This document shows positions 29,413 to 38,473 of a DNA stretch of 64,000 bases, piece after piece. The notes under the pieces were generated by a model. The model ran no database searches and had not been told where the DNA came from. It saw nothing but the letters and a program-made list of their open reading frames with translations. Where the stretch lies: the NCBI RefSeq assembly GCF_003432075.1, contig NZ_QWBU01000002.1, positions 310,001 to 374,000 of the forward strand, in the 5' to 3' direction. A program made the translations under genes and the position numbers. Numbering within the stretch: position 1 is the first letter of the stretch; each line of letters starts with the position of its first letter. Origin of the DNA: Shinella sp. WSJ-2. GTDB taxonomy: Bacteria; Pseudomonadota; Alphaproteobacteria; Rhizobiales; Rhizobiaceae.

Positions 29413-29429
29413 TTTTGAATTATTCTAAG
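29413..29429 (+). promoter_or_regulatory. Candidate Irr-type iron-control box upstream of nfuA
   Basis: TTTTGAATTATTCTAAG is an imperfect palindrome centred on 29421 (GAAT-T-ATTC core with TT/AA flanks). It resembles the rhizobial iron control element recognised by Irr, roughly TTTAGAA...TTCTAAA. It ends 39 nt before the nfuA ATG. This is pattern matching from memory of the motif and has not been scored. Confidence 0.45.
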
Positions 29430-29468
29430 ATTTTGGCCAAGAAGACGCCTGGCCGGACGGAGACGACC

Positions 29469-30038
29469 ATGTTCATCCAGACCGAATCGACGCCGAACCC
29501 GTCGACCCTGAAGTTCCTGCCCGGCAAGGTCGTGCTGGAAACCGGTACGGCCGAGTTCCGCGACGAGACGGAAGCGCGTGCCGCTTCGCCGCTTGCCGCC
29601 CGCCTGTTCGGCGTTCCCGGCGTCACCGGCGTGTTCCTCGGCTATGATTTCATCACCGTCACCAAGGACAATGCCGACTGGCAGCACATGAAGCCGGCCA
29701 TCCTCGGCAACATCATGGAACACTTCATGTCGGGCCAGCCGATCCTCGCCAGCGGCGCCTTCGGTGGCAGCGACGAGGACGAGGGCGAGTTCTTCGAAGC
29801 GGGCGACGAGACGATCGTCGCCACCATCAAGGAACTGCTCGACACGCGCGTGCGCCCGGCCGTGGCGCAGGACGGCGGCGACATCACCTTCAAGGGGTTC
29901 CGCGACGGTGTCGTCTATCTCAACATGAAAGGCGCCTGCTCCGGCTGCCCGTCCTCTACGGCTACGCTGAAGCACGGCGTGCAGAACCTTCTTCGCCATT
30001 TCGTACCGGAAGTGCAGGAAGTTGAAGCCGTCGCATAA
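29469..30038 (+). CDS. nfuA: Fe-S cluster carrier NfuA (NifU-like)
   Basis: The protein is 189 aa: an N-terminal Nfu_N scaffold domain (MFIQTESTPNPSTLKFLPGK) and a C-terminal NifU domain with the cluster-binding CSGC in MKGACSGCPSSTATLKHG. It receives and delivers 4Fe-4S clusters in the cytoplasm. GGAG 6 nt upstream of ATG 29469 sets the start. It leads a run into tsaB, rimI and fur, and carries an Irr-like box upstream, consistent with iron-dependent expression. Confidence 0.95.
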   Translation: MFIQTESTPNPSTLKFLPGKVVLETGTAEFRDETEARAASPLAARLFGVPGVTGVFLGYDFITVTKDNADWQHMKPAILGNIMEHFMSGQPILASGAFGGSDEDEGEFFEAGDETIVATIKELLDTRVRPAVAQDGGDITFKGFRDGVVYLNMKGACSGCPSSTATLKHGVQNLLRHFVPEVQEVEAVA

Positions 30039-30068
30039 GGCCCGCTCCGCCTGCCGCAGGTGCCCAGT

Positions 30069-30710
30069 ATGATCGTCCTTGCGATCGATACGGCGGGCAC
30101 CGGCTGTTCGGCTGCTCTTTATGATTCCAATCGGGATATCGTGCTCGGCGCTGCCGGCGAGGATATCGGCCGCGGCCATGCCGAGCGGCTGATGGAATTC
30201 GTCGACGGCGCGCTCGCCGCCGCCGGTCTTGATCTTCCCGCAATCGACCGCATCGCCGTCACCATTGGTCCTGGCTCCTTCACCGGCATCCGCGTCGGCG
30301 TCGCGGCCGCGCGCGGTCTGGCGCTGGCGCTCGGCATTCCCGCCGTCGGTGTCAGCACGCTCTCGGCGCTGGCTGCCGGCCGCAACGGCCCGCTGCTGGT
30401 GGCGATCGATGCCAAGCGCGATGAGGTCTATTGGCAGGCCTTCGCCGCCGATGGCAGCGAGGCCACGTCGCCGGCCATCGCCACCGTTGAAGAGGCGCGC
30501 GCCATCGCGCAGGCGCATGATGGCGACATTGCCGGCTCGGCTTCGGCCCTGCTGCGCGAGGGGGCGGCAGTGGAGACGGACGGGGTCGATATCGCGACCG
30601 TTGCCCGCATTGGCACCCACCTCGATCCGCAAAAACATCTGCCGAAGCCGCTCTATCTGCGCGGTCCCGATGCCAAGCCGCAGGCGGGTTTCGCGATCCG
30701 CCGAGCCTGA
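30069..30710 (+). CDS. tsaB: tRNA threonylcarbamoyladenosine synthesis protein TsaB
   Basis: This 213-aa ASKHA-fold protein (YeaZ) is the non-catalytic partner of TsaD in making t6A37 on tRNA. The N-terminal phosphate-binding strand ILVIDTA-like motif reads MIVLAIDTAGTGCSAALYD, and the family motif ITIGPGSFTGIRVG appears as VTIGPGSFTGIRVGVAAARG. MIVLAIDTA at 30069 aligns with family starts. It precedes rimI by 4 nt; tsaB-rimI pairs are common in bacteria. tsaD and tsaE are not in the window. Confidence 0.95.
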   Translation: MIVLAIDTAGTGCSAALYDSNRDIVLGAAGEDIGRGHAERLMEFVDGALAAAGLDLPAIDRIAVTIGPGSFTGIRVGVAAARGLALALGIPAVGVSTLSALAAGRNGPLLVAIDAKRDEVYWQAFAADGSEATSPAIATVEEARAIAQAHDGDIAGSASALLREGAAVETDGVDIATVARIGTHLDPQKHLPKPLYLRGPDAKPQAGFAIRRA

Positions 30711-30714
30711 TGCC

Positions 30715-31209
30715 ATGTCCCTGACCGACTATTTCACCCGCAAGCCCGTTTTCGAAATTTTTCCGCTGGAGGCTGCCGATGCCGGTCTGGCCGCGGCGCT
30801 GCACCAGTTGCGTTTTCCCCAGCCGTGGAATGACGATGAATTCCATTCCCTGCTGTTGCAGGAGCCGGTTTTCGGCTTTCTGGCACTGAAGCAGAGCGTG
30901 CCTGGCCGCACCGCCGGCGGCTTTGTTTTGGCGCGCGCGGCGGCCGGCGAGGCGGAAATCCTGACGATCAGCGTCGATTCGCGCTTTGGCCGGTCGGGCC
31001 TCGGCTGGCGGCTGATGCTGGCCGCGCTGCGCGAGGCGAAAATGCGCGGCGCCGAGGATATTTTCCTCGAGGTCGATGAGGTCAACCATGCCGCGCGCGG
31101 TCTCTATGGCAAGCTCGGCTTCACCAAGGCCGGTGAGCGCAAAGCCTATTATGCCGCTGCCGATGGCAGCCGCTCCGCGGCGCTTGTCATGCGGCGCGAT
31201 CTTCGCTAG
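30715..31209 (+). CDS. rimI: Ribosomal protein alanine N-acetyltransferase RimI-like GNAT
   Basis: This 164-aa GNAT acetyltransferase has the acetyl-CoA loop as VDSRFGRSGLGWRLMLAAL and a C-terminal EVDEVNHAARGLYGKLGF motif typical of RimI, which acetylates the N-terminal alanine of ribosomal protein S18. The assignment leans on tsaB adjacency; other GNAT substrates cannot be excluded. ATG 30715 starts 4 nt after the tsaB stop; the frame is open far upstream inside tsaB but without family similarity. Confidence 0.88.
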   Translation: MSLTDYFTRKPVFEIFPLEAADAGLAAALHQLRFPQPWNDDEFHSLLLQEPVFGFLALKQSVPGRTAGGFVLARAAAGEAEILTISVDSRFGRSGLGWRLMLAALREAKMRGAEDIFLEVDEVNHAARGLYGKLGFTKAGERKAYYAAADGSRSAALVMRRDLR

Positions 31210-31246
31210 TCCCCTATCAGGGGGCGACAAGAGAAGGGCAGACGGG

Positions 31247-31672
31247 ATGGCGGACGCGGAAAAATCGCTGGAAGAGCTGTGTGTCGAGCGCGGTATGCGC
31301 ATGACCGAGCAGCGCCGCGTGATCGCGCGCGTGCTCGAATCCTCCGCCGATCATCCCGATGTCGAAGAACTCTACCGCCGTTCCTCGGCCGTCGATTCGC
31401 GCATTTCCATATCCACCGTCTATCGCACCGTCAAACTCTTCGAGGATGCCGGTATTATCGAGCGCCACGATTTCCGCGACGGCCGCTCGCGTTACGAGAC
31501 GGTGCCGGATGAGCATCACGACCACCTGATCGACCTGAAACACGGGCAGGTCATCGAGTTCCATTCGCCCGAGATCGAGGCCCTGCAGGAGCGCATCGCG
31601 CGCGAGCACGGTTTCAAGCTCGTCGGTCACAGGCTGGAGCTTTACGGCATTCCCCTCAAGGAGGGCGAGTGA
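31247..31672 (+). CDS. fur: Fur-family metal-responsive regulator (Fur/Mur)
   Basis: This 141-aa protein has a winged-helix DNA-binding half (RMTEQRRVIARVLE, ISISTVYRTVKLFEDAGII) and a dimerisation half with metal ligands (DEHHDHLIDLKHGQVIEF and the later EHGFKLVGHRLEL). The C-terminal CxxC zinc motif of enterobacterial Fur is missing, as is normal in alphaproteobacteria. Rhizobial proteins of this type often sense manganese (Mur) and repress sitABCD-type uptake, with iron control taken over by RirA and Irr; which metal applies here cannot be read. GAAGGG precedes the ATG at 31247. Confidence 0.93.
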   Translation: MADAEKSLEELCVERGMRMTEQRRVIARVLESSADHPDVEELYRRSSAVDSRISISTVYRTVKLFEDAGIIERHDFRDGRSRYETVPDEHHDHLIDLKHGQVIEFHSPEIEALQERIAREHGFKLVGHRLELYGIPLKEGE

Positions 31673-31714
31673 GGCGCATCGCCACTCTCCCCCTGATCAT
31701 GGACCGGTGAGCGC

Positions 31715-32503
31715 TTGATCACCTGGCTGCGCATTGCCATCGCCCTTGCCGTGCTTGTCACGGTCACGCTCGTCCTGCTGCCGATTCAGCTCGTCGGCCT
31801 GCGTTTCAACCTGAAGATCCGCCGCCGCCTGCCGCGCCTCTGGCATCGTGTCGCCTGCTGGGCGCTGGGCCTGCGCGTGCGCGTGCATGGCGTGCTTGAG
31901 CCGAAGCGACCGCTGCTGCTTGCCGCCAACCACGCCTCCTGGAAGGACATCCTGGTGCTCGGCTCGGTGGCCGACGTCGCCTATATCGCCAAGGCGGAGG
32001 TGCGCGGCTGGCCGATCTTCGGCCTGCTCGCCCGCCTCCAGGCGACGATCTTCGTCGAGCGCGAGCAGCGCCAGAAGACGGGCGATCAGGTGAACGAGAT
32101 CGCCGAGCGCCTTACGGCCGGCGAGATCATCGTGCTCTTCCCGGAGGGCACGACCTCCGACGGTAACCGACTGATGGAAGTCAAGACCTCGCTCTTCGGC
32201 GCCGCGGCCTCGGCCGTGCCGCATGCGCCTGATGGCGTCGTCTTTATTCAGCCGGTCTCGATTGCCTATACGGGCGTGCACGGGATGGCGATGGGCCGCT
32301 TCCACCGGCCGCTCGCCGCCTGGCCGGGCGATATCGCGCTCGGGCCGCATCTGCTGGGCGTGATGCGCGAGGGTGCGGTCGACGTGGATGTCGATTTCGG
32401 CGAGCGGGTGGACTATTCGCGAGCCAGCAACCGCAAGCAGGTAAGCCGCGAAGTCGAGACGCGCATTCGCGCCATGCTGGGCGCAAGGCTGCGCGGCAGA
32501 TAA
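31715..32503 (+). CDS. olsA: Lyso-lipid acyltransferase, PlsC family, probable OlsA
   Basis: The product is 262 aa with a N-terminal membrane helix and the PlsC motifs NHASWKDILVL (catalytic NHxxxxD) and FPEGTTSDG. It could be the 1-acylglycerol-3-phosphate acyltransferase or, more likely from position, OlsA, which adds the second acyl chain to lyso-ornithine lipid: S. meliloti olsA occupies the same place before miaB. A TTG start at 31715 follows from the frame; the ribosome-binding site is weak. Together with olsB at 16981 it would complete ornithine-lipid synthesis. Confidence 0.8.
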   Translation: MITWLRIAIALAVLVTVTLVLLPIQLVGLRFNLKIRRRLPRLWHRVACWALGLRVRVHGVLEPKRPLLLAANHASWKDILVLGSVADVAYIAKAEVRGWPIFGLLARLQATIFVEREQRQKTGDQVNEIAERLTAGEIIVLFPEGTTSDGNRLMEVKTSLFGAAASAVPHAPDGVVFIQPVSIAYTGVHGMAMGRFHRPLAAWPGDIALGPHLLGVMREGAVDVDVDFGERVDYSRASNRKQVSREVETRIRAMLGARLRGR

Positions 32504-32542
32504 AGCTTCAAATTCCGGCATATTTCCACTATGGAAGCGGCC

Positions 32543-33934
32543 ATGAGCGAACAGTCCCTTACATTGCCCGAGGCCTCCGCGGCCACGCCGAACACGCGAA
32601 AAGTCTTCGTGAAGACCTATGGCTGTCAGATGAACGTCTATGATAGCGAGCGCATGACGGATGCGCTGTCGAAGGATGGTTATCAGGCGACGGACGTGCT
32701 GGAGGAGGCCGACCTCGTTCTCCTCAACACCTGCCATATCCGCGAAAAGGCCGCCGAAAAGGTTTATTCCGAGCTTGGCCGCCTGCGCGACATGAAGAGG
32801 GCCCGCGCCAAGGACGGACGCGATATGGTGATCGGCGTTACCGGCTGTGTCGCCCAGGCCGAGGGCAAGGAAATCCTGCGCCGTGCACCGGCCGTCGACC
32901 TCGTCGTTGGCCCTCAGACCTATCACCGCCTGCCGGAGGCGCTGCGCCGGGCCAAGGGCGGCGAGCGTGTTGTCGAGACGGATTATGCGATCGAGGACAA
33001 GTTCGAGCATCTTCCCGCGCCGGAAAAGGCCAAGACGCGTGCTCGCGGCGTCACCGCGTTCCTCACCGTGCAGGAAGGCTGCGACAAGTTCTGCACCTTC
33101 TGCGTTGTGCCCTATACGCGCGGCTCGGAAGTCTCCCGTCCCGTTGCGCAGATCGTCACCGAGGCCGAGCGTCTCGTCGAAGGCGGCGTGCGCGAAATCA
33201 CGCTGCTCGGCCAGAACGTCAATGCCTGGCATGGCCTTGGTCCCGATGGTGCCGAATGGAGCCTCGGCGATCTGCTCTGTCGCCTTGCGGAAATCGAAGG
33301 CCTCGCGCGCCTGCGCTACACCACGAGCCATCCGCGCGACATGGACGACCGGCTGATCGCGGCGCATCGCGACCTGCCCAAGCTGATGCCCTACCTGCAT
33401 CTGCCGGTGCAGTCGGGTTCGGATCGCATCCTCAAGGCCATGAACCGGCGCCACACGGCGGCCGAATATATCGCGCTGATCGCGCGCATCCGCGCCGTCC
33501 AGCCGGACCTCGCGATCTCGGGCGATTTCATCGTCGGCTTCCCCGGCGAGACCGACCAGGACTTCGAAGATACGATGCGCCTCATTGAGGCGGTGGGTTA
33601 TGCACAGGCATTTTCCTTCAAATATTCCATCCGCCCCGGCACGCCCGGCGCGGAGATGGACGGTCATGTCGCGGAAGACGTGAAGGCCGAACGCCTTGAA
33701 AAATTGCAGGCTTTGCTGTTTCGCCAGCAGCGCGACTTCGCCGCCGGCTGCATCGGCAAGGAAATCGATCTGCTTCTGGAAAAGCCCGGCCGCATGCCCG
33801 GCCAGCTCGTCGGCCGCTCGCCCTGGCTTCAGCCCGTGAATGTTGATGCAAAAACGTCGGAAATCGGTGACATTATAAGAGTACGAATCACCGATGCCGG
33901 GCCCAACAGCCTCTTCGCAGAAGCGATCGGGTGA
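32543..33934 (+). CDS. miaB: tRNA-2-methylthio-N6-dimethylallyladenosine synthase
   Basis: The protein is 463 aa and methylthiolates i6A37 in tRNAs reading UNN codons. Domain order is UPF0004 ([15 protein letters not shown] with cluster Cys; also NTCHIRE and [10 protein letters not shown]), radical SAM ([15 protein letters not shown], CxxxCxxC) and a C-terminal TRAM domain. GGAAG before ATG 32543 favours this start over 32531. It opens the miaB-phoH-ybeY-corC-lnt block conserved from alpha- to gammaproteobacteria. Confidence 0.97.
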   Translation: MSEQSLTLPEASAATPNTRKVFVKTYGCQMNVYDSERMTDALSKDGYQATDVLEEADLVLLNTCHIREKAAEKVYSELGRLRDMKRARAKDGRDMVIGVTGCVAQAEGKEILRRAPAVDLVVGPQTYHRLPEALRRAKGGERVVETDYAIEDKFEHLPAPEKAKTRARGVTAFLTVQEGCDKFCTFCVVPYTRGSEVSRPVAQIVTEAERLVEGGVREITLLGQNVNAWHGLGPDGAEWSLGDLLCRLAEIEGLARLRYTTSHPRDMDDRLIAAHRDLPKLMPYLHLPVQSGSDRILKAMNRRHTAAEYIALIARIRAVQPDLAISGDFIVGFPGETDQDFEDTMRLIEAVGYAQAFSFKYSIRPGTPGAEMDGHVAEDVKAERLEKLQALLFRQQRDFAAGCIGKEIDLLLEKPGRMPGQLVGRSPWLQPVNVDAKTSEIGDIIRVRITDAGPNSLFAEAIG

Positions 33935-33961
33935 CGGGCGGATCGCAAGGAGCTTGACCGC

Positions 33962-35014
33962 TTGAACGGACACGAACTGATGACGTCCTCGCCGCGCCAG
34001 TCGAAGAACCAGACCGACGTAAATCAATTCGTGCTCACGTTCGAAAACAATCGATACGCAAGCGAGCTTTTCGGTCAGTTCGACCAGCATCTGAAGCTGC
34101 TCGAACAGCGCCTCCATATCGATGCGCGCGCCCGCGGCAATTCCGTTTCCATCTCCGGTGATGTCGTCGCGACAAGCCAGGCCCGTCGGGCGCTGGATTA
34201 TCTTTATGACCGTCTCCAGAAGGGCGGCTCGATCGAGCTGTCCGACGTTGAGGGCGCCATCCGCATGGCGATTGCCGCCGACGATCAGCTGTCGCTGCCG
34301 ACCATGGAGCGCAAGGCCAAGCTCTCCATGTCGCAAATCTCCACCCGCAAGAAGACGATCGCCGCCCGCACGCCGACGCAGGATACGTATATCCGCGCGC
34401 TGGAGCGGTCCGAGCTCGTCTTCGGCGTCGGCCCGGCCGGCACGGGCAAGACCTATCTCGCGGTCGCCTATGCCGCCCAGCTTCTGGAGCGCGGCGCGGT
34501 GGATCGCATCATCCTGTCCCGTCCGGCGGTGGAAGCCGGCGAGCGCCTGGGCTTCCTGCCCGGCGACATGAAGGAGAAGGTGGATCCCTATCTGCGCCCG
34601 CTCTATGACGCGCTCTACGACATGATGCCGGGCGACAAGGTCGAACGGGCCATCACCGCCGGCGTCATCGAGATCGCGCCCCTTGCCTTCATGCGCGGCC
34701 GCACGCTCGCGAACGCCGCCGTCATCCTAGACGAGGCGCAGAACACGACGTCGATGCAGATGAAGATGTTCCTGACGCGTCTCGGCGAAAACGGCCGCAT
34801 GATCGTCACCGGCGATCCGAGCCAGGTGGACCTGCCGCGCGGCGTGAAGTCCGGACTCGTCGAAGCGTTGCAGATCCTCAAGGGCGTCGAGGGCGTCTCG
34901 GTCGTCCGCTTCAAGGACGTCGACGTGGTGCGCCACCCGATGGTCGCCCGCATCGTCCGGGCCTATGAGGCGACGACCGCCGTGCAGGACGAAAGCGAGC
35001 AGACCGACCGCTGA
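33962..35014 (+). CDS. phoH: PhoH-like ATPase (YbeZ type)
   Basis: This 350-aa PhoH-family protein has an N-terminal RNA-binding-like region (about 15-110) and a P-loop NTPase with Walker A GPAGTGKTYLAVAYA and Walker B AAVILDEAQNTT. YbeZ partners the endoribonuclease YbeY in rRNA maturation. AAGGAG 9 nt upstream supports the TTG at 33962; an ATG at 33980 is the alternative. ybeY begins 15 nt downstream. Confidence 0.94.
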   Translation: MNGHELMTSSPRQSKNQTDVNQFVLTFENNRYASELFGQFDQHLKLLEQRLHIDARARGNSVSISGDVVATSQARRALDYLYDRLQKGGSIELSDVEGAIRMAIAADDQLSLPTMERKAKLSMSQISTRKKTIAARTPTQDTYIRALERSELVFGVGPAGTGKTYLAVAYAAQLLERGAVDRIILSRPAVEAGERLGFLPGDMKEKVDPYLRPLYDALYDMMPGDKVERAITAGVIEIAPLAFMRGRTLANAAVILDEAQNTTSMQMKMFLTRLGENGRMIVTGDPSQVDLPRGVKSGLVEALQILKGVEGVSVVRFKDVDVVRHPMVARIVRAYEATTAVQDESEQTDR

Positions 35015-35028
35015 GCGGTCGTTACCCG

Positions 35029-35538
35029 ATGAGCGAACTTGATATCCAGATCTCCATCGAGGAGGGCCAATGGCCCTCCGAGGAACGCCTTGCCGACATG
35101 AGCGCGCGCGTGCTGGGTGCCGCCGTCGACTATCTGCGCAAGACGGAAAAGCAGCCCTTTCCGAAGACCGGCGCACCGGAAGTCTCGCTCGTCTTTACCA
35201 ATGATGCCGAGATCCGCGGCATCAATGCGCAATGGCGCAGCCAAGACAAGCCGACCAATGTCCTGTCCTTCCCGGCCTTCCCGGTGACGCCCGGAAAAAT
35301 GCCGGGTCCGATGCTCGGCGATATCATCTTCGCTGAGGAAACGCTGACCCGCGAGGCGGGCGAACTCGGCAAGTCCTTCGACGACCATCTCACGCATCTG
35401 ATGGTGCATGGATTTCTGCATCTCTTCGGCTATGATCACATGGACGACGAGGAAGCGGAAAAAATGGAGGGGCTGGAGACTCGCATTCTTGCCGGGCTTG
35501 GCCTATCTGACCCCTATGGGGATGACCCCGATGAATAG
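35029..35538 (+). CDS. ybeY: Endoribonuclease YbeY (16S rRNA maturation)
   Basis: This 169-aa protein carries the metal-binding signature HLMVHGFLHLFGYDH (HxxxHxxxxxH) near its C-terminus and the conserved FTNDAEIRGINAQWR and PTNVLSFP segments. YbeY is a single-strand endoribonuclease involved in 16S rRNA 3' processing and ribosome quality control; in S. meliloti it also affects small-RNA regulation and symbiosis. It is 9 nt upstream of corC. Confidence 0.96.
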   Translation: MSELDIQISIEEGQWPSEERLADMSARVLGAAVDYLRKTEKQPFPKTGAPEVSLVFTNDAEIRGINAQWRSQDKPTNVLSFPAFPVTPGKMPGPMLGDIIFAEETLTREAGELGKSFDDHLTHLMVHGFLHLFGYDHMDDEEAEKMEGLETRILAGLGLSDPYGDDPDE

Positions 35539-35547
35539 TTTGGACCA

Positions 35548-36699
35548 ATGAGCGACTTCAGAAATCAGTCGGCGACGACGGAAAAGCACGAGGCGGACGC
35601 CTCCAGTCAGGACGAGGCGGGCAGTAGTACCAGCGCGCCGAAGCAGGAAAGCGGAGGCCGGACATCCTTCTGGTCCCGCGCAGCCCGGCTCTGGCGCATG
35701 ACGGGTGCCTCTACACTGCGCAAGGATCTTGCCGAGGCCCTGATGACGGAAGACACCGGCGGCGAGCCGGCCTTCCTGCCCGAAGAACGGGCGATGCTGC
35801 ACAACATTCTCCGCTTCCGTGAAGTACGGGTCGAGGACGTTATGGTGCCACGCGCCGATATCGAGGCCGTCGATCAGGACATTACGATCGCGGAATTGAT
35901 GGTGATCTTCGAGGATTCCGGCCGCTCACGCATGCCAGTCTACAATGAAAGCCTCGACGACCCGCGCGGCATGGTGCATATCCGCGACCTGCTCGCCTAT
36001 GTCACCAAGCAGGCTCGCAACAAGCGCCGTACCGGCGCCAAGGCGGCACCCGCCAATGGCGAGAAGCCGGCCCGTGCGCCAAAAGCCGAATTCGACCTCG
36101 GCCGCGTCGATCTGTCGAAAACCGTCGCCGAAGCCGGCATCATCCGCCAGGTTCTCTTCGTGCCGCCGTCCATGCTGGCCGCCGACCTGATGGCGCGCAT
36201 GCAAGCCGACCGCACGCAGATGGCGCTGGTCATCGACGAATATGGCGGCACGGACGGCCTCGCCTCTCTGGAGGATATCGTCGAGATGGTCGTCGGCGAT
36301 ATCGAGGACGAGCACGACGATGAAGAAGCGATGATCCAGCGCGTCAGCGACGACGTGTTCATCGCCGATGCCCGTGTCGAGCTGGAAGAGCTGGCAGAGG
36401 CCATCGGTCCGGATTTCGACATCCGCGAACAGCTCGAGGATGCCGATACGCTCGGCGGCCTGATCTTCGCCTCGCTCGGCCGCATCCCCGTGCGCGGCGA
36501 GGTGGTGCAGGCCGTGCCCGGTTTCGAATTCCATGTGCTCGATGCCGATCCGCGCCGCGTCAAGCGCGTGCGCGTCACCCGCAAGCGCGCCGGCTCGGTG
36601 CGCCGCCGCGAGCGCCGGCCGGAAGGCGAGGGCACGAACGCTGCCGCCGACCGTCAGCAGACACCGGAACAGCAGGCCGGCAAGGCGAACGCCGACTGA
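35548..36699 (+). CDS. CorC/TlyC-family CBS-domain protein
   Basis: The product is 383 aa. A charged N-terminus is followed by two CBS domains (VMVPRADIEAVDQDITIAEL onward, and FVPPSMLAADLMARM) and a CorC_HlyC domain (about 285-345, GGLIFASLGRIPVRGE). It lacks the DUF21 membrane domain of full HlyC/CorB proteins, so it is the soluble CorC type linked to magnesium and cobalt homeostasis in enterobacteria. An insert of about 40 residues rich in Lys and Ala (near 150-190) splits the CBS pair. It sits between ybeY and lnt as in E. coli ybeX. Confidence 0.92.
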   Translation: MSDFRNQSATTEKHEADASSQDEAGSSTSAPKQESGGRTSFWSRAARLWRMTGASTLRKDLAEALMTEDTGGEPAFLPEERAMLHNILRFREVRVEDVMVPRADIEAVDQDITIAELMVIFEDSGRSRMPVYNESLDDPRGMVHIRDLLAYVTKQARNKRRTGAKAAPANGEKPARAPKAEFDLGRVDLSKTVAEAGIIRQVLFVPPSMLAADLMARMQADRTQMALVIDEYGGTDGLASLEDIVEMVVGDIEDEHDDEEAMIQRVSDDVFIADARVELEELAEAIGPDFDIREQLEDADTLGGLIFASLGRIPVRGEVVQAVPGFEFHVLDADPRRVKRVRVTRKRAGSVRRRERRPEGEGTNAAADRQQTPEQQAGKANAD

Positions 36700-36729
36700 C
36701 GCCATCTGCCTGATCCCTAAAATGATCTG

Positions 36730-36771
36730 CGCCTTGTCCTGTGTTACGGTAGGACAAGGCGTTGGTTTTTT
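36730..36771 (+). terminator. Probable intrinsic terminator between corC and lnt
   Basis: An 11-bp perfect stem CGCCTTGTCCT/AGGACAAGGCG (36730-36740, 36751-36761) with a 10-nt loop is followed, after TTGG, by six T. The gap of 4 nt between stem and T-tract makes it less ideal, so partial readthrough into lnt is plausible. Confidence 0.6.
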
Positions 36772-36817
36772 GGAAGACTGGCGCGGCTGATTCGGGGACA
36801 TCAAAAAAGGGGACGGC

Positions 36818-38404
36818 ATGGAGCGGCTCGCGGGCACGGTCATGCTCCTGTCTGGAACGAGACGGGCGCTGGTGGCATTTCTTGCGGGTCTGATCGGGGT
36901 GCTGGCGCTGCCGCCCTTCGGTTTCTTCGCGGCGCTCTTCGTGTCCTTCACCCTGCTCGTCTGGCTGCTGGACGGCGCAAGTGCCGCGCCGGAAGCCGGT
37001 TTTTTCAGGCGCCTCGCGCCCGCCTTCCGTATCGGCTGGTTCTTCGGCTTCGGCTATTTCGTCGGCGGGCTCTGGTGGCTCGGCAATGCGCTTCTGGTGG
37101 AAGCCGACGATTATGCCTGGGCGCTGCCACTCGCCATTCTCGGCCTGCCGGCCTTCCTCGCGCTCTATTATGGTCTCGCCGCCGCTATCGCACGCCTCTT
37201 CTGGTCGGATGGCATGGGCCGCATCGCGGCGCTCGCTTTCGCCTTCGGCGTCGCGGAATGGCTGCGCGGCACGTTCTTCACCGGCTTTCCGTGGAATGCG
37301 GTCGGCTACGGCGCCATGCCGGTCCCGCTTCTCATGCAGTCGTCGGGCGTTCTCGGCCTTGCCGCGATCAATGCCCTTGCCGTCTTCGTCTTCGCCGCCC
37401 CGGCGCTGATCGGCACGCGGCGCGGCCGCATGCCGGGCCTGGCGCTCGCCACGCTGCTCTTCGCCGCCCATATCGGCTACGGCTACTACATTCTTCATTT
37501 CGTAACGCCGCCGCCGGGCGAGGCCACCGTCGTGCGCCTCATCCAGCCGGTCATCGATCAGGCGCTGAAGCTCGACGATTCCGCCCGCGCCGAAATCTTT
37601 GAAAAGCATCTGAAGTTGAGTGCCGAAAAACCGGCCGAGGGCGGCAAGCGGCCCGATGTCATCGTTTGGCCGGAGACCTCCATTCCCTTCATCCTCACGG
37701 ACAATCCCGATGCGCTGGTGCGCATCGCCGATGTGCTCGAGGACGATCAGGTACTGATCGCCGGTGCCGTGCGCACGGAAAGCGCGGGCTCCGGCAAGGC
37801 GCCGCGCTACTACAATTCCATCTATGTCATCGACGGCAAGGGCCAGATTGTCTCGGCCGCCGACAAGGTGCATCTCGTGCCCTTCGGCGAATACATGCCC
37901 TTCGAGGAGGCCTTCGAAAGCCTCGGCGTCTCGGCCGTCGCGGCCATGCCCGGCGGCTTTTCCGCCGCCCGGGAGCATCAGCTTCTGACCGCTGCCAGCA
38001 AGGGCTTCTATCCGCTGATCTGCTACGAGGCGATCTTCCCCTCGGAGATCAATGACGCGGCAGAACAGGCCGCGGCGCTGCTCAACATTACCAACGATGC
38101 GTGGTTCGGCAACACGCCCGGTCCCTACCAGCACTTCCTGCAGGCACGCCTGCGCGCCGTCGAGCGCGGCCTGCCACTGATTCGCGCCGCCAATAACGGC
38201 ATTTCGGCCGTGGTGGACAGCCGGGGGGCTATTGTCACAGGTATATCATATGATACGCCCGGATTTGTCGATGCAACCCTCCCGGGAAGAATTCAGGTTG
38301 CCGACAGGGCGAAACGGCAGGGTTGGTCGTTTATAGCCGTGCTTGCTGCTCTATTTGCGGCGGCGGCGATTTCTCGTATTGGTTTTAGAAACAGGATGAA
38401 TTGA
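36818..38404 (+). CDS. lnt: Apolipoprotein N-acyltransferase
   Basis: This 528-aa inner-membrane enzyme adds the third acyl chain to lipoproteins after LspA cleavage. Roughly six transmembrane helices fill residues 1-215; a periplasmic nitrilase-like domain follows with the catalytic triad Glu in WPETSIPF, Lys in AADKVHLVPFGEYMP and Cys in YPLICYEAIFP. A last helix lies near 505-525. GGGGAC 5 nt upstream supports ATG 36818. The block order with corC and ybeY matches enterobacteria. Confidence 0.97.
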   Translation: MERLAGTVMLLSGTRRALVAFLAGLIGVLALPPFGFFAALFVSFTLLVWLLDGASAAPEAGFFRRLAPAFRIGWFFGFGYFVGGLWWLGNALLVEADDYAWALPLAILGLPAFLALYYGLAAAIARLFWSDGMGRIAALAFAFGVAEWLRGTFFTGFPWNAVGYGAMPVPLLMQSSGVLGLAAINALAVFVFAAPALIGTRRGRMPGLALATLLFAAHIGYGYYILHFVTPPPGEATVVRLIQPVIDQALKLDDSARAEIFEKHLKLSAEKPAEGGKRPDVIVWPETSIPFILTDNPDALVRIADVLEDDQVLIAGAVRTESAGSGKAPRYYNSIYVIDGKGQIVSAADKVHLVPFGEYMPFEEAFESLGVSAVAAMPGGFSAAREHQLLTAASKGFYPLICYEAIFPSEINDAAEQAAALLNITNDAWFGNTPGPYQHFLQARLRAVERGLPLIRAANNGISAVVDSRGAIVTGISYDTPGFVDATLPGRIQVADRAKRQGWSFIAVLAALFAAAAISRIGFRNRMN

Positions 38405-38429
38405 CCCAAAACCCCTAAAATAGCATAGT
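38401..38429 (+). promoter_or_regulatory. Candidate sigma-70 promoter for praR
   Basis: TTGACC (38401-38406) and CATAGT (38424-38429) are 17 nt apart. The -35 overlaps the lnt stop codon. The predicted transcript begins near 38437, leaving a leader of about 115 nt that contains the inverted repeat at 38474-38487. Confidence 0.45.
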
Positions 38430-38473
38430 GCAACCCGCCGGCCGTTCTCCTGTATTGTGGTAGCCCTTAAGAG

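Noticed and set aside
31697-34336. Minus-strand open frame of 879 codons opposite olsA and miaB
   Set aside because: Antisense shadow spanning two conserved genes; composition bias only.
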